Under the pieces are notes generated by a model. It was not told where the DNA came from, did no database searches, and worked only from the letters and a program-made list of their open reading frames with translations. Below, one piece after another: positions 17,417 through 27,550 of a stretch of 64,000 nt of DNA. A program made the position numbers and the translations under genes. Every line of letters starts with the position of its first letter. Positions within the stretch are counted from its first letter, which is position 1. Source of the DNA: Spongiimicrobium salis (lineage in GTDB: Bacteria > Bacteroidota > Bacteroidia > Flavobacteriales > Flavobacteriaceae). The stretch is from assembly GCF_043678055.1 (NCBI RefSeq), contig NZ_JBHEQA010000001.1, positions 1,054,001 through 1,118,000 on the forward strand, written 5' to 3'.

Positions 17417-19180
17417 TTATATTTTCTTTAATTGTACCATACCGCAAGGAGGTACTTTTAATCGCAGCAAGCCTTTTTCTAAATTGATATTCTCTTCTGC
17501 CACTATTTTCCCCTCACAATCATAAACTTCACTGTGATACATTTGGGAACCTTCTGGGCACTTTAAAATCACTTCATGGGCTATCTGGGCGTTGAATATA
17601 TGAATATTATCTGATTTTTGATCAATGGTAGCTACATATTCATCGTAGATTCCAAGAATCAAATACCCATTTTTAGTGATTTTCTTTAAAGGATAATTTG
17701 CCAAGGGTTTAAAAGGAATAAAATCGCCATCTAGTAAAACTTCTTCATGGGCTATCCAATATTGGGTATAAAATTGGATCATGGCCAAATGTGAACTTGG
17801 AGCATCCTGCAACATTATGGATAATTGCGGCACTCCAAAAAGGGTGTTTATCATCTGAAGCGCCGCGATTTCCACAGGTTCTTCTTTATGCCAGGTCACC
17901 ATATCCGAATGTACTGCCGTGTTTCCACATAACATCTTAATATCGGCAATGCGCACCCGGTTCATCACGGCATCTCCCGGACAGTCAAAAGCACGAAACA
18001 TATTTCCGTATTTCCGCATGGCCGGTCCCGTATATTTTTGTCGAAATTCTATAAATATTTCCGGATTGATTCCTTGTAAGGTCTGGATAATGTCTGTCAT
18101 CAGGCGATCTACAGCGGCATTGACAGAAGTGTAATCCATGACATTTTTTAGGAAGGGAACTGTATCCTCATACCCTCTAAAATCATCTATAAAATCTAGT
18201 TTAAAACCATCTAAATTCCAATCTTTAAGGGCATTTGCATATATGCCGATCAAATAGGCCCGCACTTCGGGATATCTGGGATCAAAAACAGGTGCCCATC
18301 TATGATTCTCTGTCAAAAATTTACCTTTAAAACGCTGATAGGCTTCCGATTTCTTTCCACAAAACGGTACCGAATACCAGAGAGCAGCTTTCATATCCAG
18401 GGCATGGATCTTGGCGATGAACGCTGCCATTTGAGGAATTCTATCTGGCCTCCAATCCCCGGTAAAATCATACCCTCTATTGTCGTCCTTGGTTTGCCAG
18501 CCATCGTCAATGATCACCGACTGATATCCCATATCTTTTGCCATTTCCAATTCCTTTAGAAGTGCTGTTTCCTCTAAATTTTGATGAAATTGGTACCAAG
18601 TGGAGTATAAAGGTTTACGAGCAATGGCCGGCACGGATGCCGGTGTCAATCCTATGTCGTTCTCCCACCAGGCGGCAACACGCTTCAGGGCATTTGAAAA
18701 ATGTCCGGCCCTTTGATCCAGTCGCAATTGAGCCTTGAACCTATCTTTATGACAGCTTTCTGTAAATAAGCTTAAGCGGCAATAGATAAAATTATCTTCT
18801 TCGCGAAGCTGGGCGTTCATTTCTATTTTTTCGATAGCTTCGGAGCAGGCAAAAGTAAAAACATTGCTATCGTCATGACCAAAAATACTGAGTACGGGAG
18901 CATCTATGGAAATTCTTGATTCCATAGGAAGCAACTCCCAATCTGCCTGTATTCTTTTGGAGAAATCGGCTGTAGGTTTCCAAATTCCCTTTACATTAAT
19001 AGATGGGATTTTCCATACCAAGGTCACCTTTTCCGAAAAAACACCCGTGGTATTGGAAAACTCCAAATCATAGATCGTTATTCCGTCTAAATCATGGGAT
19101 TTTATCAGTTTTGAAGTCATTTTTTCGTCTACTCCAAGTATGGTAATCTCATCCGTGCCTATCATCGTATTTTTAAGCAT
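17417..19180 (-). CDS. GH36-type alpha-galactosidase/melibiase-like hydrolase
   Basis: A 587-residue glycoside hydrolase. The TIM barrel of GH36/GH27-like enzymes is recognisable: SVIIDDGWQT at about residue 221, the nucleophile D329 in GFKLDFID, and the acid/base candidate D399 or D403 in MFRAFDCPGDAVMNRVR. The N-terminal 180 residues form the beta-sandwich domain and the C terminus is a beta domain. There is no signal peptide at this start, so a cytoplasmic enzyme is inferred. It lies 11 bases after the FG-GAP lipoprotein gene and 20 before the symporter, clearly in one operon. Raffinose synthase-like or alpha-N-acetylgalactosaminidase activity cannot be excluded; alpha-galactosidase is the most likely. 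Confidence 0.85.
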   Translation of the reverse strand: MLKNTMIGTDEITILGVDEKMTSKLIKSHDLDGITIYDLEFSNTTGVFSEKVTLVWKIPSINVKGIWKPTADFSKRIQADWELLPMESRISIDAPVLSIFGHDDSNVFTFACSEAIEKIEMNAQLREEDNFIYCRLSLFTESCHKDRFKAQLRLDQRAGHFSNALKRVAAWWENDIGLTPASVPAIARKPLYSTWYQFHQNLEETALLKELEMAKDMGYQSVIIDDGWQTKDDNRGYDFTGDWRPDRIPQMAAFIAKIHALDMKAALWYSVPFCGKKSEAYQRFKGKFLTENHRWAPVFDPRYPEVRAYLIGIYANALKDWNLDGFKLDFIDDFRGYEDTVPFLKNVMDYTSVNAAVDRLMTDIIQTLQGINPEIFIEFRQKYTGPAMRKYGNMFRAFDCPGDAVMNRVRIADIKMLCGNTAVHSDMVTWHKEEPVEIAALQMINTLFGVPQLSIMLQDAPSSHLAMIQFYTQYWIAHEEVLLDGDFIPFKPLANYPLKKITKNGYLILGIYDEYVATIDQKSDNIHIFNAQIAHEVILKCPEGSQMYHSEVYDCEGKIVAEENINLEKGLLRLKVPPCGMVQLKKI

Positions 19181-19191
19181 TTCTTTTCTTT

Positions 19192-22100
19192 TTATTTGAT
19201 ATTGAAGACAAGGGTCTTTTCACTGTTCTGGGGAGTCAGTATTCTTGGATTCCCCTCCTTATCCTTAAACATAATCGTGTTATGGTTTTGCCCAGGCGCA
19301 TAAAATCCTGATTCCGCGCTGGAAATAGCATCAAAACCTCCTTTTTTCTTTCCTTTTAACAGAATCCCTGTTAGGGCGTCCTGTTTTCCGTAATGCGCTT
19401 CTCCTGTAAAATCGTTTCCCGTGAGCAGGGCATCCATAATTCCATCGGCATCAAAATCTTTCAATAAAATGGCATTGATCGGAGCCACTTGGCATACATC
19501 TGGAAGGGCTGTCAATTTGAAACGGCCACCTCCTAAATTTTCGGCGTAACTACTGGCAAAAGTATGGGCTACCAGCGTCTCTTCTTCTAGTTTCTTAATA
19601 TTTAGCATGGGTTCAAAATCGACCTTGGCAAATTCCCCATAGGTCAAATAGCGCTTTTTTAAACTTACCAATTGCTTCATCATATCGTCCCTCGTGGGAA
19701 TAGGCAGCAATCTGCTTCCTTCGGCGGTATCGTAATATTGTGCCAATACGGGGTCAGGACTTCCATTAGCATCAAAATCATTTTTATAGAGGTACAAGGG
19801 TTTGCCCTGTTGCGGCTGTAAAAACCCGTTTAACCCTTGATTTCCAATGATAAAATCCATATCCCCATCCCCATCAAAATCATTGGCAGCAATAGTATTC
19901 CACCATCCCTCCGTAGTAATGGGATTGCCCTGTTCATCAACCCAAACCAAATCCATAGGCTCCAAAGTTCCCTTGTTGTTTTTCAAGATCATAATGGACA
20001 TCCACTCGCCCACAATAACTAGATCTTCCCATCCATCGTTATCCACATCCGACCAGTTGGCATCGGTCACCATTCCTATATTACGAAGAAGAGGAATATT
20101 GGCGCTCTCAAATTTTCCTTCGGTATACCTCAGGAGTGTACTTTCTGGAATATGGGGGTAGGCACGTGCCGTCATCCTTCCCCCTAAAAAGAGATCCAAA
20201 TCTCCATCCCGGTCGATATCAAAGGGACGAATACATCCATTGTTTTGATGTAACGAAGGTAAAATGTTATCTATCTTCGTAAAGTCTCCCTCTCCATTAT
20301 TTTCATAGAGACGGTCCTGATACCATTCAGAACCTACAGGATATTCGTTTCCACCACTAGCAATATAGAGATCCATATCCCCATCTTGATCAAAATCCAA
20401 AAACTCGGCATTGACATCCTCATAGGGGGTCTCGAAAAATTGCCTAGGCTCGTATTTCCCCTCTCCATTCTGAAACCATAATTGCCCTGCTTGCCCCTTG
20501 CTACCACCTATAAAAATTTCATCTCCGGGCAAACCATCCACATCTGCAGCGGCTATACAAGGTCCCTGTTGGGAATACTGTCGCATTAGAAGATGTTGAT
20601 AATTGTAATCATTGGAAAAATTTTCCTGATGTACAAATTCCAATATTTCTTCATTTTCAACAAATTGTCTTGCCCCTTCCCAATGCTCTTTCTTGGGTGT
20701 ATTGACTAAAGAATCTTTTGTAAATGTCCATACCCTATCCGTTTCCAGGTCGTATAGTGTGGTCATTTTTCCGGAGGCCCAGTAGATTTTCAGCGAATCA
20801 ATGCTGGTCTTGCTACTTCCAAAATGAAGGATAGGCTCTACGGAAGATAAGTATCCTTTTACCACAGATTGATATTGGGATTGGCGTTGACCGTTTTCCC
20901 AGAGAATCACTTTGGCACCAATGGCCTTGGAATTTCCTTTTTCCGCCTTTAATTCTATCCTGAGGTAATGTCCCTTTTTCTTATTTTCCAGCGTATTCTC
21001 CAAAAGAAAAGCCGGGGCATTGATATTGTTTACCACAATATCCAAATCTCCGTCCAAATCCAGATCGGCATAGGCTGCGCCGTTGGAAAAAGAAGGTTGT
21101 TGCTCCATCCATTCCCCTGCCTTGTCCTTAAAATTGAGCGTCCCTGTATTTTCATAAAAGAAATTAGGGACATGAATTCCTGGAAGTTCGCTGACAAATT
21201 TTTTCAATTTTGCATTTCTGGCCTCGGGCGTACCAAAGAGGTTATTCTGATTGGAGAAATTGATAAAGTCCAAATCCGTAATATCCTTGACGTACCCATT
21301 GGTAATGTAAATGTCCTTATCCTTATCATTGTCAAAATCCATAACCAAAGGCGCCCAACTCCAGTCCGTACTAGAGATACCGCTCATAAAACCAATCTCA
21401 CTGGCCCGGACGGGCTTGGAATCCATAAAACCATTGTTCAATTGTAGGGTATTGTGCATGTACTGTGGGGTATACTTGTTTTTAACCCCCAAGATATATT
21501 TGTCGTAATTCATAATCCCCAACATCTTCTTTTGACGCTCATAGTCCAATGGAAGCATGTCCAACACTAGGATATCTGGCCGAGTATCATTATTAACATC
21601 GGCTATATCCACGCCCATGGCATTATAGGTTTCATGCCCCAAGAAGGCTTTGCTTTCTTCCTTAAAACCTTTGTGCAGCTTGGTAATGCTATCATACCCT
21701 TGATTTACATAAAGCAGATCTTCGGTAATGAAATCATTGGAAACGTAAATATCCGGCAATTGATCATCATTAAAGTCTGTAAGACCTATCCCCAAACCAA
21801 AACCCGCATGGTCTATGCCCATAGCCTGGGATACGTTGGTAAATACAGGATGTCCTTTTTCCACATCCCAATGGTTCTGCATCAGATAATCCTTTAGGGT
21901 ATTGGGATAGTACTCTTTAGGTATGGGGGTGTTTTTATTGATTTTTGTATTGCCGTTATGAACGATATAGGCATCAAGATCCCCATCAACATCATAATCA
22001 AAAAATACAGTCTGTTGGGCATAGTTACCATCATTCAATCCATAGGCTTCCGCTTCTTCCCTAAAAATGGGAACGTCATTTTGAATCCCTTTATTGATAA

Positions 22101-22533
22101 AGAGCAGGTTGTAACAATCCTGATTACAATTGGCGCCGCCCACATTAAAATAAATATCATCCCATCCATCATCATTAATATCCACAATACTCACTCCGGT
22201 TACCCAGCTTTGTGTTTGTAGCCCGGCTTTTTCCGTGATATCTTCGAATTGCAGGTTTCCCTTATTCAAATATATTTTTGAGGACACTTGGTTTCCCGTA
22301 AAAACAATATCAGGCAATCCATCGGCATTGAAATCCCCTATGCCTACACCACCTCCATTATAACAATATTGAAAATCGATGACATTAATGGTTTCATTTT
22401 CCGTAATGGTATTTTGAAAAGTAATTTTGGAATGGGAGGCATCTACATAGGCAAATAGCTCCCCTTCTTTCCTTGAAGTACAAGAAAGAAAAAGAATTCC
22501 CAGCATGATGAGCAATGTATCTCTTTTTGTCAT
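19192..22533 (-). CDS. Large FG-GAP/VCBS repeat lipoprotein with ASPIC/UnbV domain
   Basis: A 1113-residue lipoprotein (lipobox ILFLSC, Cys 18). It consists of many FG-GAP/VCBS repeats with Ca-binding-like D-x-D/N-x-D loops, such as GDFNADGLPDIVFTGNQ, DINDDGWDDIYFNVGG and DFDQDGDMDLYIASGG, which build beta-propellers. Around residues 530-610 is an ASPIC/UnbV-type module (KAIGAKVILWENGQRQSQYQ … VEPILHFGSSK). Members are usually surface or outer-membrane lipoproteins found in SusCD loci and are thought to bind glycans or assist SusCD. The gene sits between susD and the alpha-galactosidase. The exact function is unproven. Confidence 0.9.
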   Translation of the reverse strand: MTKRDTLLIMLGILFLSCTSRKEGELFAYVDASHSKITFQNTITENETINVIDFQYCYNGGGVGIGDFNADGLPDIVFTGNQVSSKIYLNKGNLQFEDITEKAGLQTQSWVTGVSIVDINDDGWDDIYFNVGGANCNQDCYNLLFINKGIQNDVPIFREEAEAYGLNDGNYAQQTVFFDYDVDGDLDAYIVHNGNTKINKNTPIPKEYYPNTLKDYLMQNHWDVEKGHPVFTNVSQAMGIDHAGFGLGIGLTDFNDDQLPDIYVSNDFITEDLLYVNQGYDSITKLHKGFKEESKAFLGHETYNAMGVDIADVNNDTRPDILVLDMLPLDYERQKKMLGIMNYDKYILGVKNKYTPQYMHNTLQLNNGFMDSKPVRASEIGFMSGISSTDWSWAPLVMDFDNDKDKDIYITNGYVKDITDLDFINFSNQNNLFGTPEARNAKLKKFVSELPGIHVPNFFYENTGTLNFKDKAGEWMEQQPSFSNGAAYADLDLDGDLDIVVNNINAPAFLLENTLENKKKGHYLRIELKAEKGNSKAIGAKVILWENGQRQSQYQSVVKGYLSSVEPILHFGSSKTSIDSLKIYWASGKMTTLYDLETDRVWTFTKDSLVNTPKKEHWEGARQFVENEEILEFVHQENFSNDYNYQHLLMRQYSQQGPCIAAADVDGLPGDEIFIGGSKGQAGQLWFQNGEGKYEPRQFFETPYEDVNAEFLDFDQDGDMDLYIASGGNEYPVGSEWYQDRLYENNGEGDFTKIDNILPSLHQNNGCIRPFDIDRDGDLDLFLGGRMTARAYPHIPESTLLRYTEGKFESANIPLLRNIGMVTDANWSDVDNDGWEDLVIVGEWMSIMILKNNKGTLEPMDLVWVDEQGNPITTEGWWNTIAANDFDGDGDMDFIIGNQGLNGFLQPQQGKPLYLYKNDFDANGSPDPVLAQYYDTAEGSRLLPIPTRDDMMKQLVSLKKRYLTYGEFAKVDFEPMLNIKKLEEETLVAHTFASSYAENLGGGRFKLTALPDVCQVAPINAILLKDFDADGIMDALLTGNDFTGEAHYGKQDALTGILLKGKKKGGFDAISSAESGFYAPGQNHNTIMFKDKEGNPRILTPQNSEKTLVFNIK

Positions 22534-22573
22534 ATGCGGCTTGGCTAAAAAACCGATGCAATTGTTAATTTAA

Positions 22574-22607
22574 CAAAAGCCAAGCAATACAAATTGCTTA
22601 GCTTTTG
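22574..22607 (-). terminator. Strong hairpin between susD and the FG-GAP gene
   Basis: CAAAAGC-c-AAGCAAT pairs with ATTGCTT-a-GCTTTTG (14 pairs and one mismatch, small loop). On the minus strand it lies 48 bases past the susD stop. A full T-run is missing, so it may be a partial terminator or an RNA stabiliser that lowers expression of the genes after susD. Confidence 0.6.
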
Positions 22608-22654
22608 AAAAATCAACTTAAAAAAATTAAACTAAACTCAAAAAATAACAGGAT

Positions 22655-24238
22655 CTAATATCCTGGGTTTTGTGTCAAATTAGGATTGGCATCCAACTGA
22701 GGAACAGGTATCCAAAGTAGTTCATCACGTCCTGGTGTAAAGACGGCTGAAGCACCGGCCAATGACTTTGGATGTCTTCCTCCAGCAATGGTAGAACCAG
22801 TTCCCAGAACTGCTTCAGCCAGGTTCCAACGTACCAAATCCAAGTAACGGTGTCCTTCTCCCGTTAATTCCATAATACGCTCATCAACAATGGCATCGAA
22901 CACCTCATTCTGAGCCAATCCTGCCGGAAGATCGGCAATCTGCGCTCGTTGTCTTACTTGGTTGATCAAGCCTATGGCATCGGCAGAATTCCCGCCTGCG
23001 TTCTCCGCTTCCGCCAGCATGAGGAGTACATCGGAATAACGAATCAATCGCCAGTTTACTCCAACGGTATGTCCAAATCCAGGTAAGCTTTCCCGATTCC
23101 CTGCAAAAAGAAAAGCGTATTTACGCGTAAATAAAGGATCTACCCCAGCCACTTGAGCAGCTTCGATGTCCGGTGCAAAATCTTCAAGGAATGGACGTCC
23201 GCCATAACCTGTAGCACCAGGGTAATCAAATGCGATGGTTGCATTTCTTCTAACGGTATCTCCATTATCCTCAAACACCTGTAGAATGTGAGGGTTGATA
23301 TAATGTCCTCTATCCAAACTTACGGTTGGAGGGGAATAATCGATAAAAAAGTTACTCTGAGAACCTGTTTGCGGAACATCTGCACCCCAAACAAAATTGT
23401 CTTGAGGAGAGAACTGCAATTCAAAGACAGATTCCGAATTGTTCTCATTGGCTACGGTAAAATTATCTTCATACTCTGCCGCTGGAAGCAATTGATATAC
23501 TCCGCTTTGCACCACTGCCCTTAAATCTGTAGCAGCCTGGGCAAAATTCCCCATATACAAATTAGTTTTTCCCCTCAGGGCTAGGGCCGAACCTGAAGTA
23601 GGTCTTCCAATATCCGAATCTGGCCATGTTTGAGGCAGCATATTAGCGGCCTGTTCCAAATCTGCCAATACCGAATTGAACACCTCAGCCTGAGTAGCTT
23701 GGTTCGGGAAGAAATCTTCGTCCGATTGGGGCGTCGTTAGAATTAAAGGCACATTCCCCCAAAAAGCGGCAAGATACCAGTTGGCAAAGGCACGCATAAA
23801 ATACGCTTGTCCCAGAATTTCATTTCTCGCCGCACTTCCTGTAGGCAAATTTTCATCATTTGCTTCTTCCAAGATGGTATTGGCCCTAAAAATAGTCTGG
23901 TACAACTGTGGGAACATATCTACGGACCAACGGCTAACCCCGGGAACACCTTGAAGTGTTGATAAGGTGGTATTGTTGGCAAAGGGCACTACGTTAAACG
24001 CATCGGAACGTAACAAAGGCCCCGTATGCACTACCCTTCCCCAGAAAAATACTGCAGTGATCGGATGAATCATCCCGTTTACGGCAGCTCTAAAATCGGC
24101 CTCCGTATTAAAGAAATCCAACTGCGAAACAGTATTGGGATTGGATATCTCCAATTGATCTTCATTACAGCCATTAATGGGCACAAAAAGGGCTGCTAAA
24201 AGTGTGAATATTAAAATCTTTCTTGTCTTGATTCTCAT
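22655..24238 (-). CDS. susD: SusD/RagB family nutrient-binding lipoprotein
   Basis: A 527-residue outer-membrane lipoprotein that captures glycans and closes over the SusC pore. The N-terminal signal ends in FVPINGC, a lipobox with Cys 24. SusD features are clear: QLEISNPNTVSQLDFFNTEA near the start, a RANTILEEAN helix, GQAYFMRAFANWYLAAFWGNVPLI, and the C-terminal WRLIRYSDVLLMLAEAEN, INQVRQRAQ and ELTGEGHRYLDLVRW blocks. It follows susC by 33 bases and is followed by a strong hairpin. The substrate is inferred from the alpha-galactosidase in the same operon. Confidence 0.96.
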   Translation of the reverse strand: MRIKTRKILIFTLLAALFVPINGCNEDQLEISNPNTVSQLDFFNTEADFRAAVNGMIHPITAVFFWGRVVHTGPLLRSDAFNVVPFANNTTLSTLQGVPGVSRWSVDMFPQLYQTIFRANTILEEANDENLPTGSAARNEILGQAYFMRAFANWYLAAFWGNVPLILTTPQSDEDFFPNQATQAEVFNSVLADLEQAANMLPQTWPDSDIGRPTSGSALALRGKTNLYMGNFAQAATDLRAVVQSGVYQLLPAAEYEDNFTVANENNSESVFELQFSPQDNFVWGADVPQTGSQSNFFIDYSPPTVSLDRGHYINPHILQVFEDNGDTVRRNATIAFDYPGATGYGGRPFLEDFAPDIEAAQVAGVDPLFTRKYAFLFAGNRESLPGFGHTVGVNWRLIRYSDVLLMLAEAENAGGNSADAIGLINQVRQRAQIADLPAGLAQNEVFDAIVDERIMELTGEGHRYLDLVRWNLAEAVLGTGSTIAGGRHPKSLAGASAVFTPGRDELLWIPVPQLDANPNLTQNPGY

Positions 24239-24271
24239 GGTGTCAAAAATTTCTTTGTTTTCATAACTATT

Positions 24272-27200
24272 TTAAAAAGAAGCCTGTAACCCCAAAATAA
24301 AGGTTCTGGGTCTAGGTTGTGCACGTAAATCTACACCTCTACCAAAAATTGGCGGAGTGTTCACAGGAGCTCCGAAAAATCCTCCTCCTGTTCCAGAAGG
24401 TGTAGATCCTACTTCAGGATCATATCCAGAGTATCCGGTAATGGTAAAGACATTTTGCATGTTATAGAATATTCTTGCGCTACTTACCCAGGGCAAGTTA
24501 ACCACTTTGGTTAAATCATAACCAATTTCCAAACTCCTCAATCGCAAATACGATCCATCTTCTACATAAAAATCAGAAGGCAATTGGTTCCCAACATCAT
24601 TAGGAAGAGAAGCTCTTGGTACATTGGTATTTTCATTTTGTCCCAATACAAAGGCATCTCTCAGGAAACCAAACTTATTCCCATCCAAAAAGAATGTTCC
24701 GGTAAAACGTGTAGCATTAAAGATTTCGTTTCCTTGAACCCCGTTAAAGGCCAGGCCAAAATCCCAATTTTTATAGGTTCCGTTAAAGGTTAATCCATAG
24801 GTGAAATCTGGTATGGGATCTCCAATATTGGTTCTATCATCATTATTAATGATTCCGTTTCCGTCTAAATCCACTCTTCTAAAATCCCCTGGTTGCAATA
24901 TGGCTCTCCTTTCCGGGTCATTGGCAACGCCCGGGTCACTGTCTATTTCTGCCTGGCTTCGATAAATACCATCATTTCTAAATCCGAAGAAGAACCCTAA
25001 AGGTTGCCCCACCTCAAATCTATTTGGCGTATTCCCTTCCTCATCGATAGAAGGTCCTACCAAAGGATTGGGAAGATCGGTTAGTTCGTTGCTTATAGTA
25101 GCAAAGGTAAATCCAACATTGAAATCAAAATCACCATCAGAATTATGGTTGTAGTTCGCTTGAAGCTCAAATCCTGTGTTTCTAATGGATGCTGCATTTT
25201 GAATTACCGGAGTGGCCGAACCTGTAGTTGAAGGTACAGAAACTGCAGCAAGGACATCATCATTATCCCTTCTAAAATAATCCAAACTCACCGCTAAACG
25301 ATTATCCAACAAACTTGCATCTGCACCAAAACTTAAGGATCTTGCCGTTTCAAAAGTAATGTTTTCATCTACTAAGGAGGTTATTGCAAATCCGCCCGCA
25401 GGCACATCGCCAAAACTAACATTTGAAGAGGTGTTCAATACAGATTGGAATACAAAATCTCCAATATTCTGGGATCCCAATTCCCCATATCCCCCTCTGA
25501 ACTTCAATGTGTTTATAATACCATCTTCTGGCCACCAGTCTTCGTTACTCGTTACCCAACCTGCAGAGAAGGAAGGGAAGACGCCAGAGTTGTTTCCGTT
25601 TTCCGAAGAGAATCTGGAGGTAGCATCCCTACGAAGGATTCCCGTAAAGAGGTATTTGTCGTCAAATTTATAATTCACCCTACCAAAGACAGAAAACAAA
25701 CGGGAAAGAAATCTACCTCCTCCAGTATTAAGTACCAAGTCCGCAAATCCAGCTACGTTGGTAATATTATTGGAAGGAAGTCCTTCTACTTGAACAGCAA
25801 GAGAGTTGTTATCTATTTGCTGCCGTGCACCCCCGATCAAAACATCGATATTGTGCTTCCCGAAAGTGTTTTTATAGTTAATGGTCGGTTCTACGTTCGT
25901 CGACAAAATCTCTCCACGCACCTCCGTCAAATCATTGGCATCATTGACATTAACTTCTTGATCTGTAGGACTCAAATCAAAAGTGGGCCTAAAGAAGTTG
26001 CCGTATGTATTTCTATAATCCACCCCGTAGTTCAGCCCCAGGGTCAATCCCTCTACCACTTCAAATTTCACATTGATGTTTCCAAGGACATTGCGTTGCG
26101 TGGTTTGATCATCTACCAATTGCGCCAGAGCGAAGTTGTTGGTTCCTCCAGAACCATCGAATAAATTGGAATCTATGGCTTCAAATCCGCCTTCCCGCTC
26201 TGGAGCAGACGCTCTCACGATCGGGGCTGTAAAGGTGTTGTTCCCAAAGAATGGATTCTGCGTAAAATCGCGTTGATTATAAGAGAATGATTCTTCCACA
26301 GAGAACTTTCCAAAGTTAAAGCGACTATTCAAACGCACATTGATTCGTTCAAAATCACTACTGATTACAATAGCTTCTTCGTCATAGTAGTTGGCAGAGA
26401 AAAAATAAGAAGAATTTTCCCCTCCACCTGAAATGTTAAATCCGTAATCCTGAATAATTCCCGTATCTAAGGATAAATCTTGAAAATCCGTGTTGACTCC
26501 AGGGTCTGCAATATTTCCCGGAAGGCCTTCATTGGCACTACGTTGATTTAAGAAAGCGATAAATTCAGGTCCGTTCAGCAAATCAATAGTTCTTCCTACC
26601 GTATTTACACCAAAGCGAGTATCCACGGTAACTTTAGGTGCTGTATTTGCTGTACCTCTATTCGTGGAAATAATGATTACCCCGTTGGCCGCTCTTGTAC
26701 CATAGATTGCGGAAGAAGTAGCATCCTTCAACACTTGAATATCTACAATATCCTTAGGGTTGATAAAGGTAATATCATCTACAACGGTACCGTCCACAAC
26801 ATAAAGCGGAAAGGTATTGGTCAAGGAACTGATTCCACGAACAATAACATTGGTTCCTGCGGCCGGTTCCCCACCAGAGCTTTCTACTTGGACCCCTGCA
26901 AGTCTACCTTGGAGTGCATTTGTAGGATCAGCGTTTACAATTTGTTTGATCTCTCTCTGTTTAATTTGGGAGATGGCTCCAGTAATATCTACCTTAGCCT
27001 GAGAACCAAAACCTACAATGACTACCTCATCCAATTGCGCGGAATCGATCTCCAGTACTACGTTGATCGTAGATTGTCCATTCACAGCAATCTCTTGGGT
27101 GGCATACCCAATATAACTAAACACCAGTACTGCACCTTCGGCAACACTTAACGTATAATTACCATCAAAATCTGTTGTAATCCCGTTGGTCGTTCCTTTC

Positions 27201-27334
27201 TCGATGATATTGACCCCTGCCAAAGGACCATCTACGTCAGAAACTGTACCTGAGACCTGTATTTGAGCACTCATTGTAAAACTGAGAAAAATGAATGCCA
27301 AACCCATCAGTTGTTTTAGCTTTTTTTTGTTCAT
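24272..27334 (-). CDS. susC: SusC/RagA family TonB-linked outer-membrane transporter
   Basis: A 1020-residue outer-membrane receptor. It has a signal peptide (MGLAFIFLSFTMSAQ), an N-terminal carboxypeptidase-like domain (VSGTVSDVDGPLAGVNIIEK), the plug domain with LDEVVIVGFGSQAKVDITGA and NALQGRLAGVQVESSGGEPA, and a long beta-barrel ending in RTFILGLQASF with a terminal Phe. It imports oligosaccharides into the periplasm using TonB energy, together with SusD. It is the first gene of the transport operon; a TAnnTTTG promoter and repeats lie in the 216 bases between it and the GntR-type gene, so it can be transcribed separately from the regulator. Confidence 0.96.
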   Translation of the reverse strand: MNKKKLKQLMGLAFIFLSFTMSAQIQVSGTVSDVDGPLAGVNIIEKGTTNGITTDFDGNYTLSVAEGAVLVFSYIGYATQEIAVNGQSTINVVLEIDSAQLDEVVIVGFGSQAKVDITGAISQIKQREIKQIVNADPTNALQGRLAGVQVESSGGEPAAGTNVIVRGISSLTNTFPLYVVDGTVVDDITFINPKDIVDIQVLKDATSSAIYGTRAANGVIIISTNRGTANTAPKVTVDTRFGVNTVGRTIDLLNGPEFIAFLNQRSANEGLPGNIADPGVNTDFQDLSLDTGIIQDYGFNISGGGENSSYFFSANYYDEEAIVISSDFERINVRLNSRFNFGKFSVEESFSYNQRDFTQNPFFGNNTFTAPIVRASAPEREGGFEAIDSNLFDGSGGTNNFALAQLVDDQTTQRNVLGNINVKFEVVEGLTLGLNYGVDYRNTYGNFFRPTFDLSPTDQEVNVNDANDLTEVRGEILSTNVEPTINYKNTFGKHNIDVLIGGARQQIDNNSLAVQVEGLPSNNITNVAGFADLVLNTGGGRFLSRLFSVFGRVNYKFDDKYLFTGILRRDATSRFSSENGNNSGVFPSFSAGWVTSNEDWWPEDGIINTLKFRGGYGELGSQNIGDFVFQSVLNTSSNVSFGDVPAGGFAITSLVDENITFETARSLSFGADASLLDNRLAVSLDYFRRDNDDVLAAVSVPSTTGSATPVIQNAASIRNTGFELQANYNHNSDGDFDFNVGFTFATISNELTDLPNPLVGPSIDEEGNTPNRFEVGQPLGFFFGFRNDGIYRSQAEIDSDPGVANDPERRAILQPGDFRRVDLDGNGIINNDDRTNIGDPIPDFTYGLTFNGTYKNWDFGLAFNGVQGNEIFNATRFTGTFFLDGNKFGFLRDAFVLGQNENTNVPRASLPNDVGNQLPSDFYVEDGSYLRLRSLEIGYDLTKVVNLPWVSSARIFYNMQNVFTITGYSGYDPEVGSTPSGTGGGFFGAPVNTPPIFGRGVDLRAQPRPRTFILGLQASF

Positions 27335-27402
27335 AAAATTGAGAATTTAAGATTGATTAGCTTTTAAGCCTTAGTTAGCTGAAGCAAAAAAGATAGCTTT
27401 TA

Positions 27403-27426
27403 TCTATGCTATGATACTCTATGCTA
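27403..27426. repeat. 9-bp direct repeat in the susC leader
   Basis: TCTATGCTA occurs at 27403-27411 and 27418-27426, 15 bases apart, just downstream of the susC -7 element on the minus strand. It could be a regulator site or part of the mRNA leader. Confidence 0.4.
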
Positions 27427-27431
27427 CAAGG

Positions 27432-27460
27432 CAAATGTAAAATAAAAATTATCAAATCAA
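27432..27460 (-). promoter_or_regulatory. Bacteroidota-type promoter of susC
   Basis: On the minus strand TTG (27460-27458) and TACATTTG (27439-27432) are separated by 18 bases, a good match to TTG-N17-23-TAnnTTTG. The leader to the susC ATG would be about 90 bases. Confidence 0.7.
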
Positions 27461-27465
27461 AAAAT

Positions 27466-27485
27466 AAAACGTACAAAAAACGTTT
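27466..27485. promoter_or_regulatory. Candidate operator: AACGT repeats and AAACGTTT palindrome
   Basis: AAAACGT (27466-27472) and the palindrome AAACGTTT (27478-27485) lie immediately upstream of the susC -33 element, with the ACGT cores 11 bases apart. The adjacent GntR-type regulator is the obvious candidate to bind here; this is inference. Confidence 0.4.
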
Positions 27486-27550
27486 ATTACTCAATTTACT
27501 ATTGCAAAAATTGCTTGTTTGCTATTTTTTGTGGGAATTTTATAAGGATA

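Noticed and set aside
25445..26164. A 239-codon plus-strand frame opposite susC
   Set aside because: Lies wholly inside a complete SusC gene; the translation has no domain features.
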